A stretch of DNA of 64,000 bases, from assembly GCA_905221615.1 (NCBI GenBank), contig CAJNDT010004879.1:186001-250000 (forward strand), written 5' to 3'. Of this stretch, positions 54,601 through 64,000 are shown one piece after another (the stretch's first letter is position 1; each line of letters starts with the position of its first letter). The stretch is from Symbiodinium sp. CCMP2592. Its lineage: Eukaryota; Sar; Dinophyceae; Suessiales; Symbiodiniaceae. The notes below the pieces were generated by a model that saw nothing but the letters and a program-made list of their open reading frames with translations, ran no database searches and was not told where the DNA came from. A program made the translations under genes and the position numbers.

Positions 54601-56640
54601 GCAGTGTTCCTCAGGTTGGCTTCGACTGCTTGTGAGATGCTACAGTGCTTGTTGCGGCCGGCAGTTTGTGTCGTCTGGAGGCTGTTGCTTTTCACACCTC
54701 CAAGCGCTTGGTGCGTCGACGTCTCTTGCGGCATGTCGGGCACATGCGTGGGCCCTGAATTCATGTGTTTTGTGTGTCTTGGGGTGCTGCGAGAAGCTCA
54801 TCGAGGCGGAGACTCTCGAAAGAGGAGCAAGCACTCATTTCTTTGGTGAATCTGCTGGAGAGGCGCCGGCTGCGTGGGACTTTAAATTGGTGTTAACTCC
54901 TTGGCGCGTTGCTCCCTCGGTGCCAGGCTTTACACCAACCCCTGTTACACCACGGAGTTCAACAGAATGCCGCTTGCTCGAAGTTTGGCAAGCAGTCACG
55001 CAGTCTGCCTCTTGAGCATAGTTGAGCCACGCTGCGCCCACGAGCCCAGGACTACTGGCCTAACCACGGGTCAGTACCCACAGCGTGCTCACAGCGGGCA
55101 GCTGCCCGAGTGTGCCAGCTTGGAATCAGCTTTTGGTATTGCTTGACCAGGTCTGTGCCGCCTTTCTGCTCTTGGCCGGCAGGTGGTCAGCCCATGTTGC
55201 TTGTGGGCTTGGATCCCGGTCCCCGGGCACCTTGCACTCCTTGCCATTGCGGGAGAGACCGGAGTCTCTGAGGACTTGTGTGTGATGGTGCCATCGGCGG
55301 CCACATTGCTGTCCGAAGCTCGATATAGCCGAGTGTTTCACGCTATCGCCAGCGTTGCAAAAGGCCCGCCGTCCGGACGAAAAAAATCTTCTCGGCGAGG
55401 CTGCTGCTGCTCATTTCGAGCAAAAGTAGACCAGCAATCATCCTGAACGCTGAAGGCCGGAAGGGAAGTTGCACAGGGTGCGGCGGCACTTCAGCACTGG
55501 GCCACTTGGATGCTGATGTGAGATTGTTTTCATGCAAGCAAAGTGATCGATTCCCCCGTTGCCTGAATGAAGCGCAGGTGGACACCCGTGGCGGTGGACC
55601 GCAGTACTTCGAGCAACAGACGAGCTTGCGGGTGCGGCTGGGCACAGGGGAAAGGTTGTGACCACTGGACAGCGACACATAAGTAGTGCTCAAGTTTCTC
55701 CCAACTCGTCAACTCGTCGATGTGCCATGTGGATCAACGTGCATGCCTTGTCCCAGCCGACCGACATAGTAAGTGGTTAGGTGGTCATGTGGTCCTGACC
55801 ATGGGTCTGCTTGGGCACAATGCCAGTGTTGTCTAGGTTCAGCAATCAACAGTTTTACTTGGTTTCTGGGCGATACTCGCGACAGGAACTGCCGATGGCA
55901 CAGCGCATGCCCTTGGAGCTCTATGACATGTGGTCTGGATACCAGACGTCGCACCGGCCGAGTCTTGATGAGGTCACAGTCGTTGGAGAGCCAGTCTCTA
56001 TCATGATTCTATCATGTCTAGGCCAGCAATGGCCGCAATGCTCGAGATGTCACCCAGAGCACGAAAGGGATGGGCCAGCATGCCTTGCGGCGATGCTCGA
56101 ACCCAAGCGCCGAGACCTCGCCAACCCTGCATCCTGCATTCATGTGGCCAGCCGAAGGTCGAAGACTTAGACGCAACACCTGTCCTGGGTGCTGATCTCG
56201 GTTTTTACAGACGATTCAGGCGATTGCAGTTGTGTCGACTGCCAAAGACAGCTGCAAGGCTTGTCGAACTTTCACAAAGGATCCAACCTTGCGCAGGCAA
56301 GGCGAATCAGAGTCAGATGCGACAGAAGATTAGCTGCATTGTCCTGTGTCGTACAGGATGTGCATGGGGACGATATCGCCGATATGCGCGAACAAGCAGA
56401 TGAAGGTGACACAGTCCAGGTCCTCAGTTTTGCGTTCAGTGCTGCTGGCCTGTCCAGCAAATCTGTCGCTGATGTACACAAATGCATGGCGAATAGCTGC
56501 ACATAGCTCCACTAAAAGACGGTTGACACAGGTAGCTTTCGGCACCGTGTAAGGAGATGCTGAACAGCCTGGAGTCAGCGCCGCTTGCTCGGGCCAGTCG
56601 AGTCCTTAATGCTGCCGCAGCAAAATTAACAAGCAACGTC
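51661..56640. other. Intron-like DNA with weak candidate exons
   Basis: Protein-like + strand islands occur at about 51792-51898 (LDFLFVAMHMLRNVGLVAPT), about 52635-52830 (LLITSCELAIELLTSHSEAK; PLFAVALAALEYGMLHTVGS) and about 56205-56290. They may be N-terminal exons of the spatacsin-like gene, whose middle and C-terminal exons begin near 56.65 kb. None can be named on its own. Confidence 0.3.
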
Positions 56641-56654
56641 ACACCTGTCCTTCC

Positions 56655-56760
56655 ACGCTGACAGAAGGCAGTTCATCCTGGAGAGAGCATTTGCCGAGGC
56701 TGCCGTCGCTGCCGACTGGAGGGGCTTGGCGCACGGTTTTCGCAGCTCGTGCGCACCTTT
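56655..56760 (+). CDS. Possible spatacsin-like exon
   Basis: The region encodes DRRQFILERAFAEAAVAADW followed by RGLAHGFRSS. The helical pattern and the DWRGLA phrase resemble the following exon (HQDWRGLAAWVRSLP). Boundaries are not fixed. Confidence 0.3.
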
Positions 56761-57011
56761 GTTTGTCTTCTGGCAGGCCGCAGGATGAGGACACCCCTCT
56801 GAGTGCTGTGCGGGCCTTTGCTGAATCGGGTTTCGGAGTGGCGAGACAAGCTCGCGCGTCCAAGGATCTCTCGCACTCAGAAGGATTCCTGGAGGCAAGT
56901 CAACAGCGATTTGCGGCCCTGTTGCGGACAAGTGCATTTTTGCACTCGGCCGCTTCGTTTGGAGGCACTGGGTTTGGATGAGGGTGGGCCCAAGAGCCAG
57001 GGCCTCGTGAA

Positions 57012-57775
57012 TTGAATTATCGAAGCATGATCTTTGAGCCCGGACAAGCCGCAAGGCCACACCATGGGATATCTCCATGTGACGCTGGCTTGGATGCGGC
57101 AGTGGAGCGCACTGCGGGGCTGCTGTTTGGGGGGCCGGCGCCGCTCAGGCTCAGCAGGGGAAGCGTTGATCTGTCTTGCAGGAGTTGGGAGACGCGGGCG
57201 CGGATCGTGATGGAGAAGACCCACTTCTGGCCCCGCTTGGTTGAGCCACTCCCCTGGTTGCAGCCACCTGGTGAAGCCGGGCCGCCAGCCAAAGCGTGGC
57301 AACACTGCTGGCTGGACTTCCTCGTTGCCCACCAGGATTGGCGAGGCCTTGCTGCATGGGTGAGATCGCTTCCCTTTTCGGCCTCGGACTGTGTGGACGC
57401 ACACGGCAAGAGCTGCGTGGACTTGGAGAAGCTCGAGCAACGTGGTCTCCGGTTCTGCACTTCTTATTCGCGAGAGGTTCTTCTGCAGCAGCTGGGCCGC
57501 CGGGGCATCTTTTGTAGCGGTGACACACAGGACTTCCATGCGCTTCTGTGCCGTCTGACACTTTGTGGCAAGCTATTCGGCGACGGAATGAGCCTAGAGC
57601 CACCAAAGGGACGTGAAGTTACGCTGGCTTCCAAGCTGCCTAGCTCTGAGAGCGATGAGGGATCATTACCACTGGACCATCTGCTGCCGGTGGGAACAGT
57701 GAGTCCTTTCCACTGCTTCTTCATCAACTATTGCATCGACAACGACCTTCGGCGGCAGATAAGGCATGTCATGTC
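57012..57775 (+). CDS. SPG11: Spatacsin-like exon, middle region
   Basis: The frame is open from 57012 to 58085; the conserved-looking part is about 57280-57770. It includes CWLDFLVAHQDWRGLAAWVR, LEQRGLRFCTSYSREVLLQQ, DFHALLCRLTLCGKLFG and, near the end, FHCFFINYCIDNDLRRQI. The last matches the spatacsin signature in which a FHxxFIxYC stretch is followed by a helical region. Beyond about 57770 the translation loses this character, and a donor is likely there. Spatacsin acts with spastizin and AP-5 in lysosome reformation and endolysosomal trafficking in animals, and the family is widespread in eukaryotes. Start and end are approximate. Confidence 0.6.
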
Positions 57776-60639
57776 GTTGCAAAAACCTACCCAGAACCAC
57801 AAATTCACATTCATTGCAGTGCCGTGCAGACTCTCGACCCCTAGGACCTGCCTGCGCTTCTGCTGCCTCGGCCTTGACACAGCCGCCCCAGGCTGCTCAG
57901 CCCTGATCGTAGCCCCTGGGGCGTCGAGGCTGTACCTCCAGCGCTACAACTTGGCCACGACCATGAGCACCCTCAAGGCCTTCAGGTGCCGACTCGAAAT
58001 CACGTGCCTGCCAATTGTGGGAGGAGCTCCACATTCAACAATCGCAGCGGTCCTGGGTCGTGCCTTCAGATTCCAGCAAACCTAATGAGGTTTATGCCGT
58101 TCAGGCTTTGACTCGTGTTGTTGGGGAGCTGGACCTACGCAAGGCTCCGCTACTCCTCGTCGGACGCCTCGGCAATCCCCATCTCTTCGCTGCATCTTTG
58201 CACCACGCCGCTTCCGTGCTGGTCTCGGAATGTCTTAGATAGCTGTCCGCAAGGGTAGCAGGCATCTGCTCATCTCCACACGACATTCATCGGTCAGAGC
58301 AGCACAATGCCGGGTGAGGTTTGTCCATCTTCAGATGCTTCCGTCATCAGATTTGTGAAGGAAGATGCAGAGGGAGCTGCTGCCTCGGAGTGCCGCAAAG
58401 CTTAGGAACATAATATGCCCATTTTGGTCTGGTGTGCAGCTCATTGTGGTTTGTGGACCAATCCTGCTTCCATCGTAGCCATGCGTCGCACCGTTGCAAG
58501 CAGCAGGCGTGTGCACAAGTCTCTTGCAAACTCAGGTGCCGTTTATGCCACTGGGGGCTTTGGCAGACTCCAGGCAACAAGCCCTGAATTGCCCTGTCAG
58601 ACGCCGGATGGGCGGAACCCCGCCGATGCTGTTCGCCAGCGCACGTAGCCGAAAGGACGACTGAAACGATGTTGATTTGACCCGTTACCGTGACCAACAT
58701 AGAGCTTGCCAACACCCGAGCAGGCCAATCGCATTCCTCGCGACGTTGATGTTTGCGCTCCGCGCTCAAGGATGCATCATGTTAGGTTGAAAGAGATGCC
58801 CAAGTTATATTGAGGCCAGTTGCATGTGCCCTCGAGCTCCTCAAGCTGGACAAGGAGCAGCTTGCCTCTCTGTCATTGCAGGCAAGACTTTCACTGTCCA
58901 TTGTCACAGGACTGCCCATGGGCGGTTAGCAAGAAAACACTCCAAAAGGCAAGTTCAGTGTCAAGTCAGTGAGGCATCGCGAGGACTGCCTGTTGCTCTT
59001 TCTGTCTATCCCAGGCTGTAGCGGCATATCCTGCTCTCAGCGAAGCATTTCTGTCGAATAGCGTCGAGGCACGGCCCTGAATGACCTCGTCTTCCAGCAC
59101 CACGAAGATGTGTGTTCTCCGGGGGCATTGGGATGCTTTGCGTATCTTTGTAGTCTTTATGCTTTTCCTTTTGGTGCTTTTCTGCCCTGAGCGGCAGTCC
59201 GAAGCCTCCGTGACGCTTCTGATTGCGGCTGTATGCTCTGCGTTTCAGACCAGCAAATACTTGTTGCGGTTCCTCCCGTACACGTTTCAAGGCATCAGTC
59301 TAGTGGATGAACATGTCGAAGGCAAAGCGAGATCACACAAGAAGCATTGCAAGGATGAGACGAAGGAGACACCGGCAGGAAGCGACAAGTATGGCCGGTC
59401 CCTTGTTAAACCAGCTTGAGCTTGCGAGACTGGCGTTATTTCCCATCCGAGGCAGAAGCCTCGTGGAGGCAGTGGCCGAGGCTTGCTCCTGCCAAGGTGG
59501 CCCTTGCTGAGATCACCATGGACCATGGTCATGTGCACGCGACATCGTCACGGGCGTGTCACGGCGATAGGCAAGATGGAGAATCGGATGATTCCCAAGG
59601 AGTCATGGATATGCGCGAGTGTTGGAGACGAAGCTTCTTTGTTCAAGTCATGCTTTTTGGAGTTTGCCACGTACACGAGCGTCCTGTGCATCAGAATGTG
59701 CGCAGGAAATCGTGCCTCAGCTTGAGATGCAAGGAGACCTGCCGATGCCGCCAAGCTGTACACGAAGACTAGGGTCAGGTTAAAGTTGGAGCTACAGTGC
59801 GAGAGTCGCAGGAGCAGGCATCGGCGGCGGAGAGAGGCCTTTGGCCTTGGCATCCGAGTGCCCAAGTGTCCCAAGTCCGGAGACGAGGCAGACGGTCGAG
59901 GAAATGGCAACCTTCAAGGGCGATGTCAGTACCTTAGCGGCAGCTTGACCAAGCCTGACAGTCGCAACAGCCCAGATCACGTTGTCGACGCTCCTGAGCG
60001 ATGTCGCGTCTTTTGACGTTGTGAGCACCTCAGATTTCTAAAAAGTTCTAAAGCCTTGCCGGTGGGGAGCATGTCTCCAAAGGAAAAGCTGTCGTTGCAA
60101 CTCCGCTTGAAAGCCTGGAGCTTCGAATTGAAGGGGCAGCTGTGTCAGTTTTGAGCGCAGGCCTGAGATGGTTAGCAGTCCCGTAGTGTGGGACTTGAAA
60201 AGCATGAGCTAGCACACTTGACACGTCAGGTTGTTTGGTCATTAACATCACCACGAAGTCTTGCCCGTAGTCGTCAGCCTGGACATCTGTTACCTTCTTT
60301 TCTCACTGTTCCTTTGGACTTTCCGCCAAGCGTGCACAGCACCAGTCTGCGTGCAGGCTGTGCTGCATGTAAAGCCGAACTTATTCGAGTTAGAACCCCC
60401 GAAGCCGGAGCTACCGGTTGTGCGGATGTCTGTTCTTATGGGTCGGGCTCGCCGGCTGACAGGCTGACAGGCTGACAGGCTAGTTGCAATAAGCCTCGCA
60501 TTGATTCAAGGGCGGCACAGCATGCCGTCCTGTATTGGTTAGTGCTCTTTCGTCCATACCCTCCATGCTTCAGGTCCAAGTCCTGGATCGCCTCTGCATT
60601 TTTGAAGCTGCAAGCTTGGTACCATTGGGAAATGTACGG

Positions 60640-60770
60640 GGATATCTTGTGAACTGCATGAGCTTGCCCTCTGCCAGCTTTTCGAGGAATGCGAGATACT
60701 GAACCTGGCACAGTTGGCGGAGGGCGCCTCAGTAAACCTTGGATTGGAGCACGGAGCCGGCTTGCTCGAG
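60640..60770 (+). CDS. SPG11: Spatacsin-like exon
   Basis: The region encodes ELHELALCQLFEECEILNLA followed by QLAEGASVNLGLEHGAGLLE, before GTGAGTTTCG, a strong donor. The helical, Leu-rich pattern fits the alpha-solenoid of spatacsin, and it lies between two better-supported spatacsin exons on the same strand. It is too short for the assignment to stand without its neighbours. Confidence 0.45.
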
Positions 60771-61287
60771 TGAGTTTCGTGTGTCCACAGGATACGGACG
60801 AGCACTTTCCCGATGAGCTGGAGGAAAGTCCCGCCGGCTTGGATTGGCTTGGTTGAGTTTGGTTTGGTCATGTTGGGACCTTTGCCCGCTACTCTCCAGT
60901 CTTCCAGGGTTTAGCTAGCGCTTTGAAAACTTTTCATGTGCAGAACAGATGAGATGCTAAGCCTGGCAAGTAGTTGCCGTTGTGACCTCGTTAGATGAGA
61001 TTGCGCGATTGCTCGAATGTTGATTGAGAGCCTCCAAAAACTGCAGGTTACTTCTTGTCCCAGGGAAGAGCTGGGGCCTCTGATGCTACGACTCATCCGC
61101 GCAGCCTTGGGTCTTGCATAGGTTTGCGTTCTGCTCGTTGCAGCCTGAGGCCATGATGGCGTATCACGTCTTGATGACGAACTGCAAGCGGCAGTTGAAG
61201 CCGTGTCCCTACAAGTAGGCGCCTGTTCAATCTTGAGACTGCCTTTCAGCTCCGAGGGCAGGGGAGGAACTCCGATTTCCGCTGGCC

Positions 61288-62316
61288 TTGGCTGCAGAGG
61301 ACGTCTCTTTCAGACCTTTCAGACAGATGTGCCATGGGATTTTGCAGGATGCCCGCCGTCTGCGGAAAGCAGCAAAATCGGTCGCATTGCACAATCTGCT
61401 GAACGAGGGTGTCGTCTCCAGTGCAGTTTGCCTTTTGGAGCTCTGTGGTTTGGAGACGGAGAAGTTGCGAGTGGACGTGGAAGCAGCGAAGCGAATCTAT
61501 TCCCACACTGTCCATCAAAGTCGCTCAAGCGCGGGTGAAGACCGTCAGCGAGCCGGAGCTGCTAGCGTGATTCAGTTGTTCATGTCCTTCCCCGACACAG
61601 AAGATGCATCGGCGAGTGCTGCTGCCGAGGCGGCAATTAGCTCTCCCCATTTGTTGAATGCTCTGCGAATGCTGGAAGAATCCACCTGGGCCCTGGATCC
61701 TCATCCATCGGCTCCAACAGCATCTTCCATCCAGGCTTTGGGTTATGATCTGCCTTGGCACCTCGTGGCACTGTTCTGCCGAGTACACTCCTTGCCGCGG
61801 TCACTCACTCTTCTTCACGAACTCGCACGCAACAATGACTGGGTCATGTTCCTCTATGAGAGCGACTTGCAGCAGTGCCCTGCAGAGACGGTTCTTGACA
61901 TTGTGGGCGGCTATTTTACCGAGGTGCCTCTGCAGAACCATCTGCAAATTCTTGCCAACTCGATTGCTGCACAAGAGCAAGGACAGCAAGAACAGCAAGG
62001 GCAGCAAGGGCAGCCAGGGCAGCCAGGGCAGCCAGGGCAGCCAGGACGACGTGAAGAGAGAGGTCGGAGTGGCAAAGTGGAGGACCCAAGTGTGCCGGCC
62101 GATGCCATCAGCTTCTTGGAAAGAAGCCGCTCAACCGGCAGCTCCATGAGTTTAGGACTTTTGGGCCATGCGCTCCTCCACAGAAAGGCAAGGCTCGCGG
62201 TTGTGGCTTCGGCCTTCAGTGATGTGACCTACCTTCAGTGTCCCGGTCTCAGCATCTGCAGCGCTCGCAGAGAAGCAAACCCGGGTGTCAGCGCGATTGC
62301 GAGCTCCGCGTCATAG
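61288..62316 (+). CDS. SPG11: Spatacsin-like exon, C-terminal half
   Basis: A long exon. HELARNNDWVMFLYESDLQQ followed by CPAETVLDIVGGYFTEVPLQ matches the spatacsin block in which a D/EW-x-x-FL-x-EAQ helix is followed by V-x-x-I-x-x-x-F-x-D-x-x-L. LGHALLHRKARLAVVASAFS followed by DVTYLQCPGLSIC matches the block reading LLAVIASCF-x-DV-x-x-x-x-CL-x-x-W in homologues. A Gln/Gly/Pro-rich insert (61970-62050) separates the two. The first residues (61288-61350) may be intronic, since the frame has no upstream stop close by. The spatacsin C-terminal domain is not seen and should lie downstream, partly beyond the window. Confidence 0.72.
   Translation: MAAEDVSFRPFRQMCHGILQDARRLRKAAKSVALHNLLNEGVVSSAVCLLELCGLETEKLRVDVEAAKRIYSHTVHQSRSSAGEDRQRAGAASVIQLFMSFPDTEDASASAAAEAAISSPHLLNALRMLEESTWALDPHPSAPTASSIQALGYDLPWHLVALFCRVHSLPRSLTLLHELARNNDWVMFLYESDLQQCPAETVLDIVGGYFTEVPLQNHLQILANSIAAQEQGQQEQQGQQGQPGQPGQPGQPGRREERGRSGKVEDPSVPADAISFLERSRSTGSSMSLGLLGHALLHRKARLAVVASAFSDVTYLQCPGLSICSARREANPGVSAIASSAS
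61975..62048. repeat. Coding minisatellite, CAGCAAGGG / CAGCCAGGG units
   Basis: Nine-base units repeated about seven times, encoding Gln-Gln-Gly then Gln-Pro-Gly triplets inside the spatacsin-like exon. Length is a multiple of three, so the frame is kept. Confidence 0.8.
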
Positions 62317-64000
62317 TGAGGCATGGCAGTGTGGCTCTCCGTGAATGCAGAACGACTTCGCGACAATCAGGTGCCCACTGGCGCGTTCCAGCTTGTTTAG
62401 GATCCTAAAACAGGTGTCGTGAGGATCCCAGGATGCGTTTTCTGGACGTCCCTGTGAGTTTCAGACCTCAAGAGTGGAATCCTGATGTTCGGATGCTTTC
62501 TTGTATGCCTGATTCACTGATGTTATGATCCTGTCTGAAGCCCACGGCGCTACAGTACCAAGTTGAAAACTCTTCTGCTTGAGCATCAGCAGAGCTTCTC
62601 TCACCCGCTACAAGAAGCACATGGTCGACAATGCTTCCTGTCGCAAGGTGCCAGATGCTGTTGTTGGGCCCTTGCCATCACCAGCGGCAAGTCCTGGCGA
62701 GGTCCAGCTTTAGGCCGAAGAGACCATGCTTCCATTCCAGATCCTGGGAGGTAGCCGCGCAGATTGCCAGCCTCTGTCGACAGCGTCTGGTGCTCTGCAG
62801 CGAATGGCTGCTTCCGTCTCTCTTGTCCTTTCCCACGCTTGCCAACAAGCTTTCTTGCTTGGTTGAGGTCATGCATTCTCCTTGGTTCTTCGAGCCCTCA
62901 AGGCACGTCTGCTTTCATTGTAGGCTGAAGTCGCTGCTGTTGCGCTGAGTTTTGCATGTGCCCATCGCAACGGTGGCAGATCTTTGATCCGGAGAATCCG
63001 CTCATCGATTTTGTTTGCTTTCATCGGGCATTCGTGTGTTCGGCCCAGCAGGGGGAATTGCAATACACGGACTGAGGGAGCTGCAGGCAGCCTCTGGTGA
63101 GCCAAGGCAGTGTCGGTTCAAGAGCTGCCGAGAGCATCTGCGTCGCTTCGTTGGGCGACGCCAGGAGTCTGTCCTGTGGCTGAAATTGGCGTTCTTCGAA
63201 CGAGTGTCGTCGAGACAGAGTTGGACGGAGAGATCATACAATGAAGCCTTGCCCAGGGAACATCGTGCGCACTGGACTTCTCGTGGCCAGAACGCAATGG
63301 TGAGAAAGTCTGCACAATACAAGGGCAGTGAACACTGCGCAGCAGAAGCTGGTGGTTGTGTGTACCGAGGCCACATGTTGAACGACTCAGCGAGGACATG
63401 GTATGGTAGGATCAACCAGCATGCCCTGTCCGGTTCCAACAGCATGTTGGTTAATCATCGTCTTTGCCAGGTACCTCCTGGATGGTTTTCCCAGGTCTCG
63501 CATGATGTTGCTATCAGTGCCGGCCACTCAGTTTCGGCACCGCAACCCTGATCGTAGTCGTACAGTAGGGTCTTATCTCGGAAACCCAATGCAAGTTGCA
63601 TCACACAACCCCCCGCACCATAGAGTACGTGGTGCCCATGTGACATCCGATTCCAGAATCAAATCTGAGTATGGAGCTCGTGCACAAGTACGGACATGCC
63701 CTCCATGATCCAACTACAGAATTGCGCGGTAGTCCTGTGTATTCTGCATGCATGCATCACTTGGAGTTCGTGTCGCTGTTGGTGCAGAGAGCGATTTGTT
63801 GCTTGACATTGAAAAGCGAGGCTTGATGAAGCTGGCTTTTCCCCGCGCTTCTCGCTGCTTTTCAGCGCCTACAGGCGAAAAGTCAGAACTGCAGCTTGTT
63901 GCTACATGTTGCTTCTGTGCGGAGTGGATGTCGCGGTCACACCCAGACTCAATGAAAGGCTGATCCAACAGCTGGGGCCACGGATTTTTGAACAAAGCTA
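62317..64000. other. No exon assigned; probable 3' part of the spatacsin-like gene
   Basis: Downstream exons for the spatacsin C-terminal domain are expected. Candidate + strand islands include about 62830-62920 (TLANKLSCLVEVMHSPWFFE) and about 63090-63220 (CREHLRRFVGRRQESVLWLK). Neither is assigned. Confidence 0.3.

Overview
The window looks like nuclear DNA of a dinoflagellate, most likely a Symbiodiniaceae-type genome; this is inferred, not tested. The reasons are: very sparse coding sequence in small exons; short introns of about 70-85 bases with GC as well as GT donors and CAG acceptors, mostly followed by G; every recognisable gene and element on the + strand; abundant trinucleotide microsatellites; and tyrosine-recombinase retrotransposons that carry cytosine-5 DNA methyltransferases, a feature reported in dinoflagellates. 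No bacterial operon, tRNA, rRNA or CRISPR signal was seen.

Layout. 0.7-2.6 kb is a large imperfect inverted repeat (foldback). 2.6-14.2 kb is mostly intron-like or intergenic DNA, with a first exon encoding a clear signal peptide (7.74 kb) and several small exons with kinesin-light-chain-type TPR helices (10.9-12.3 kb; one more at 22.7-22.9 kb). 14.194-21.444 kb is an apparently intact DIRS-like (PAT/Ngaro-type) retrotransposon, here element 1. It has split direct repeats A1...B1-A2-B2, an ORF1, a gag-like ORF, a pol ORF (RT, RNase H, with a C5 methyltransferase lodged inside the RNase H) and a tyrosine recombinase. 23.3-26.1 kb is microsatellite-rich. 26.134-34.748 kb is a second, unrelated-looking DIRS-like element (element 2), very GC-rich and frameshifted. 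It also has split direct repeats, but its order is recombinase, gag, C5 methyltransferase, RT, RNase H. 35.06-39.2 kb is a degenerate 5'-truncated LINE whose downstream part encodes a ubiquitin-specific-protease-like domain. Element 2 and the LINE both sit in what was probably one (ACT)n microsatellite.

40.4-41.6 kb holds exons of an R-S-E type mono-ADP-ribosyltransferase, with three introns that can be placed by reading phase. 41.6-51 kb contains nothing I can name. 56.6-62.3 kb contains exons of a spatacsin (SPG11-like) gene on the + strand, probably continuing past 62.3 kb.

How they relate. The host exons (TPR, ADP-ribosyltransferase, spatacsin) all run in the + direction, as expected for a dinoflagellate unidirectional gene array. 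The retroelements lie between the host exons in the same orientation. Element 1 lies between two sets of TPR exons and so may be intronic. The two methyltransferase-bearing retroelements carry the enzyme at different positions relative to RT, which is the most striking feature of the window.
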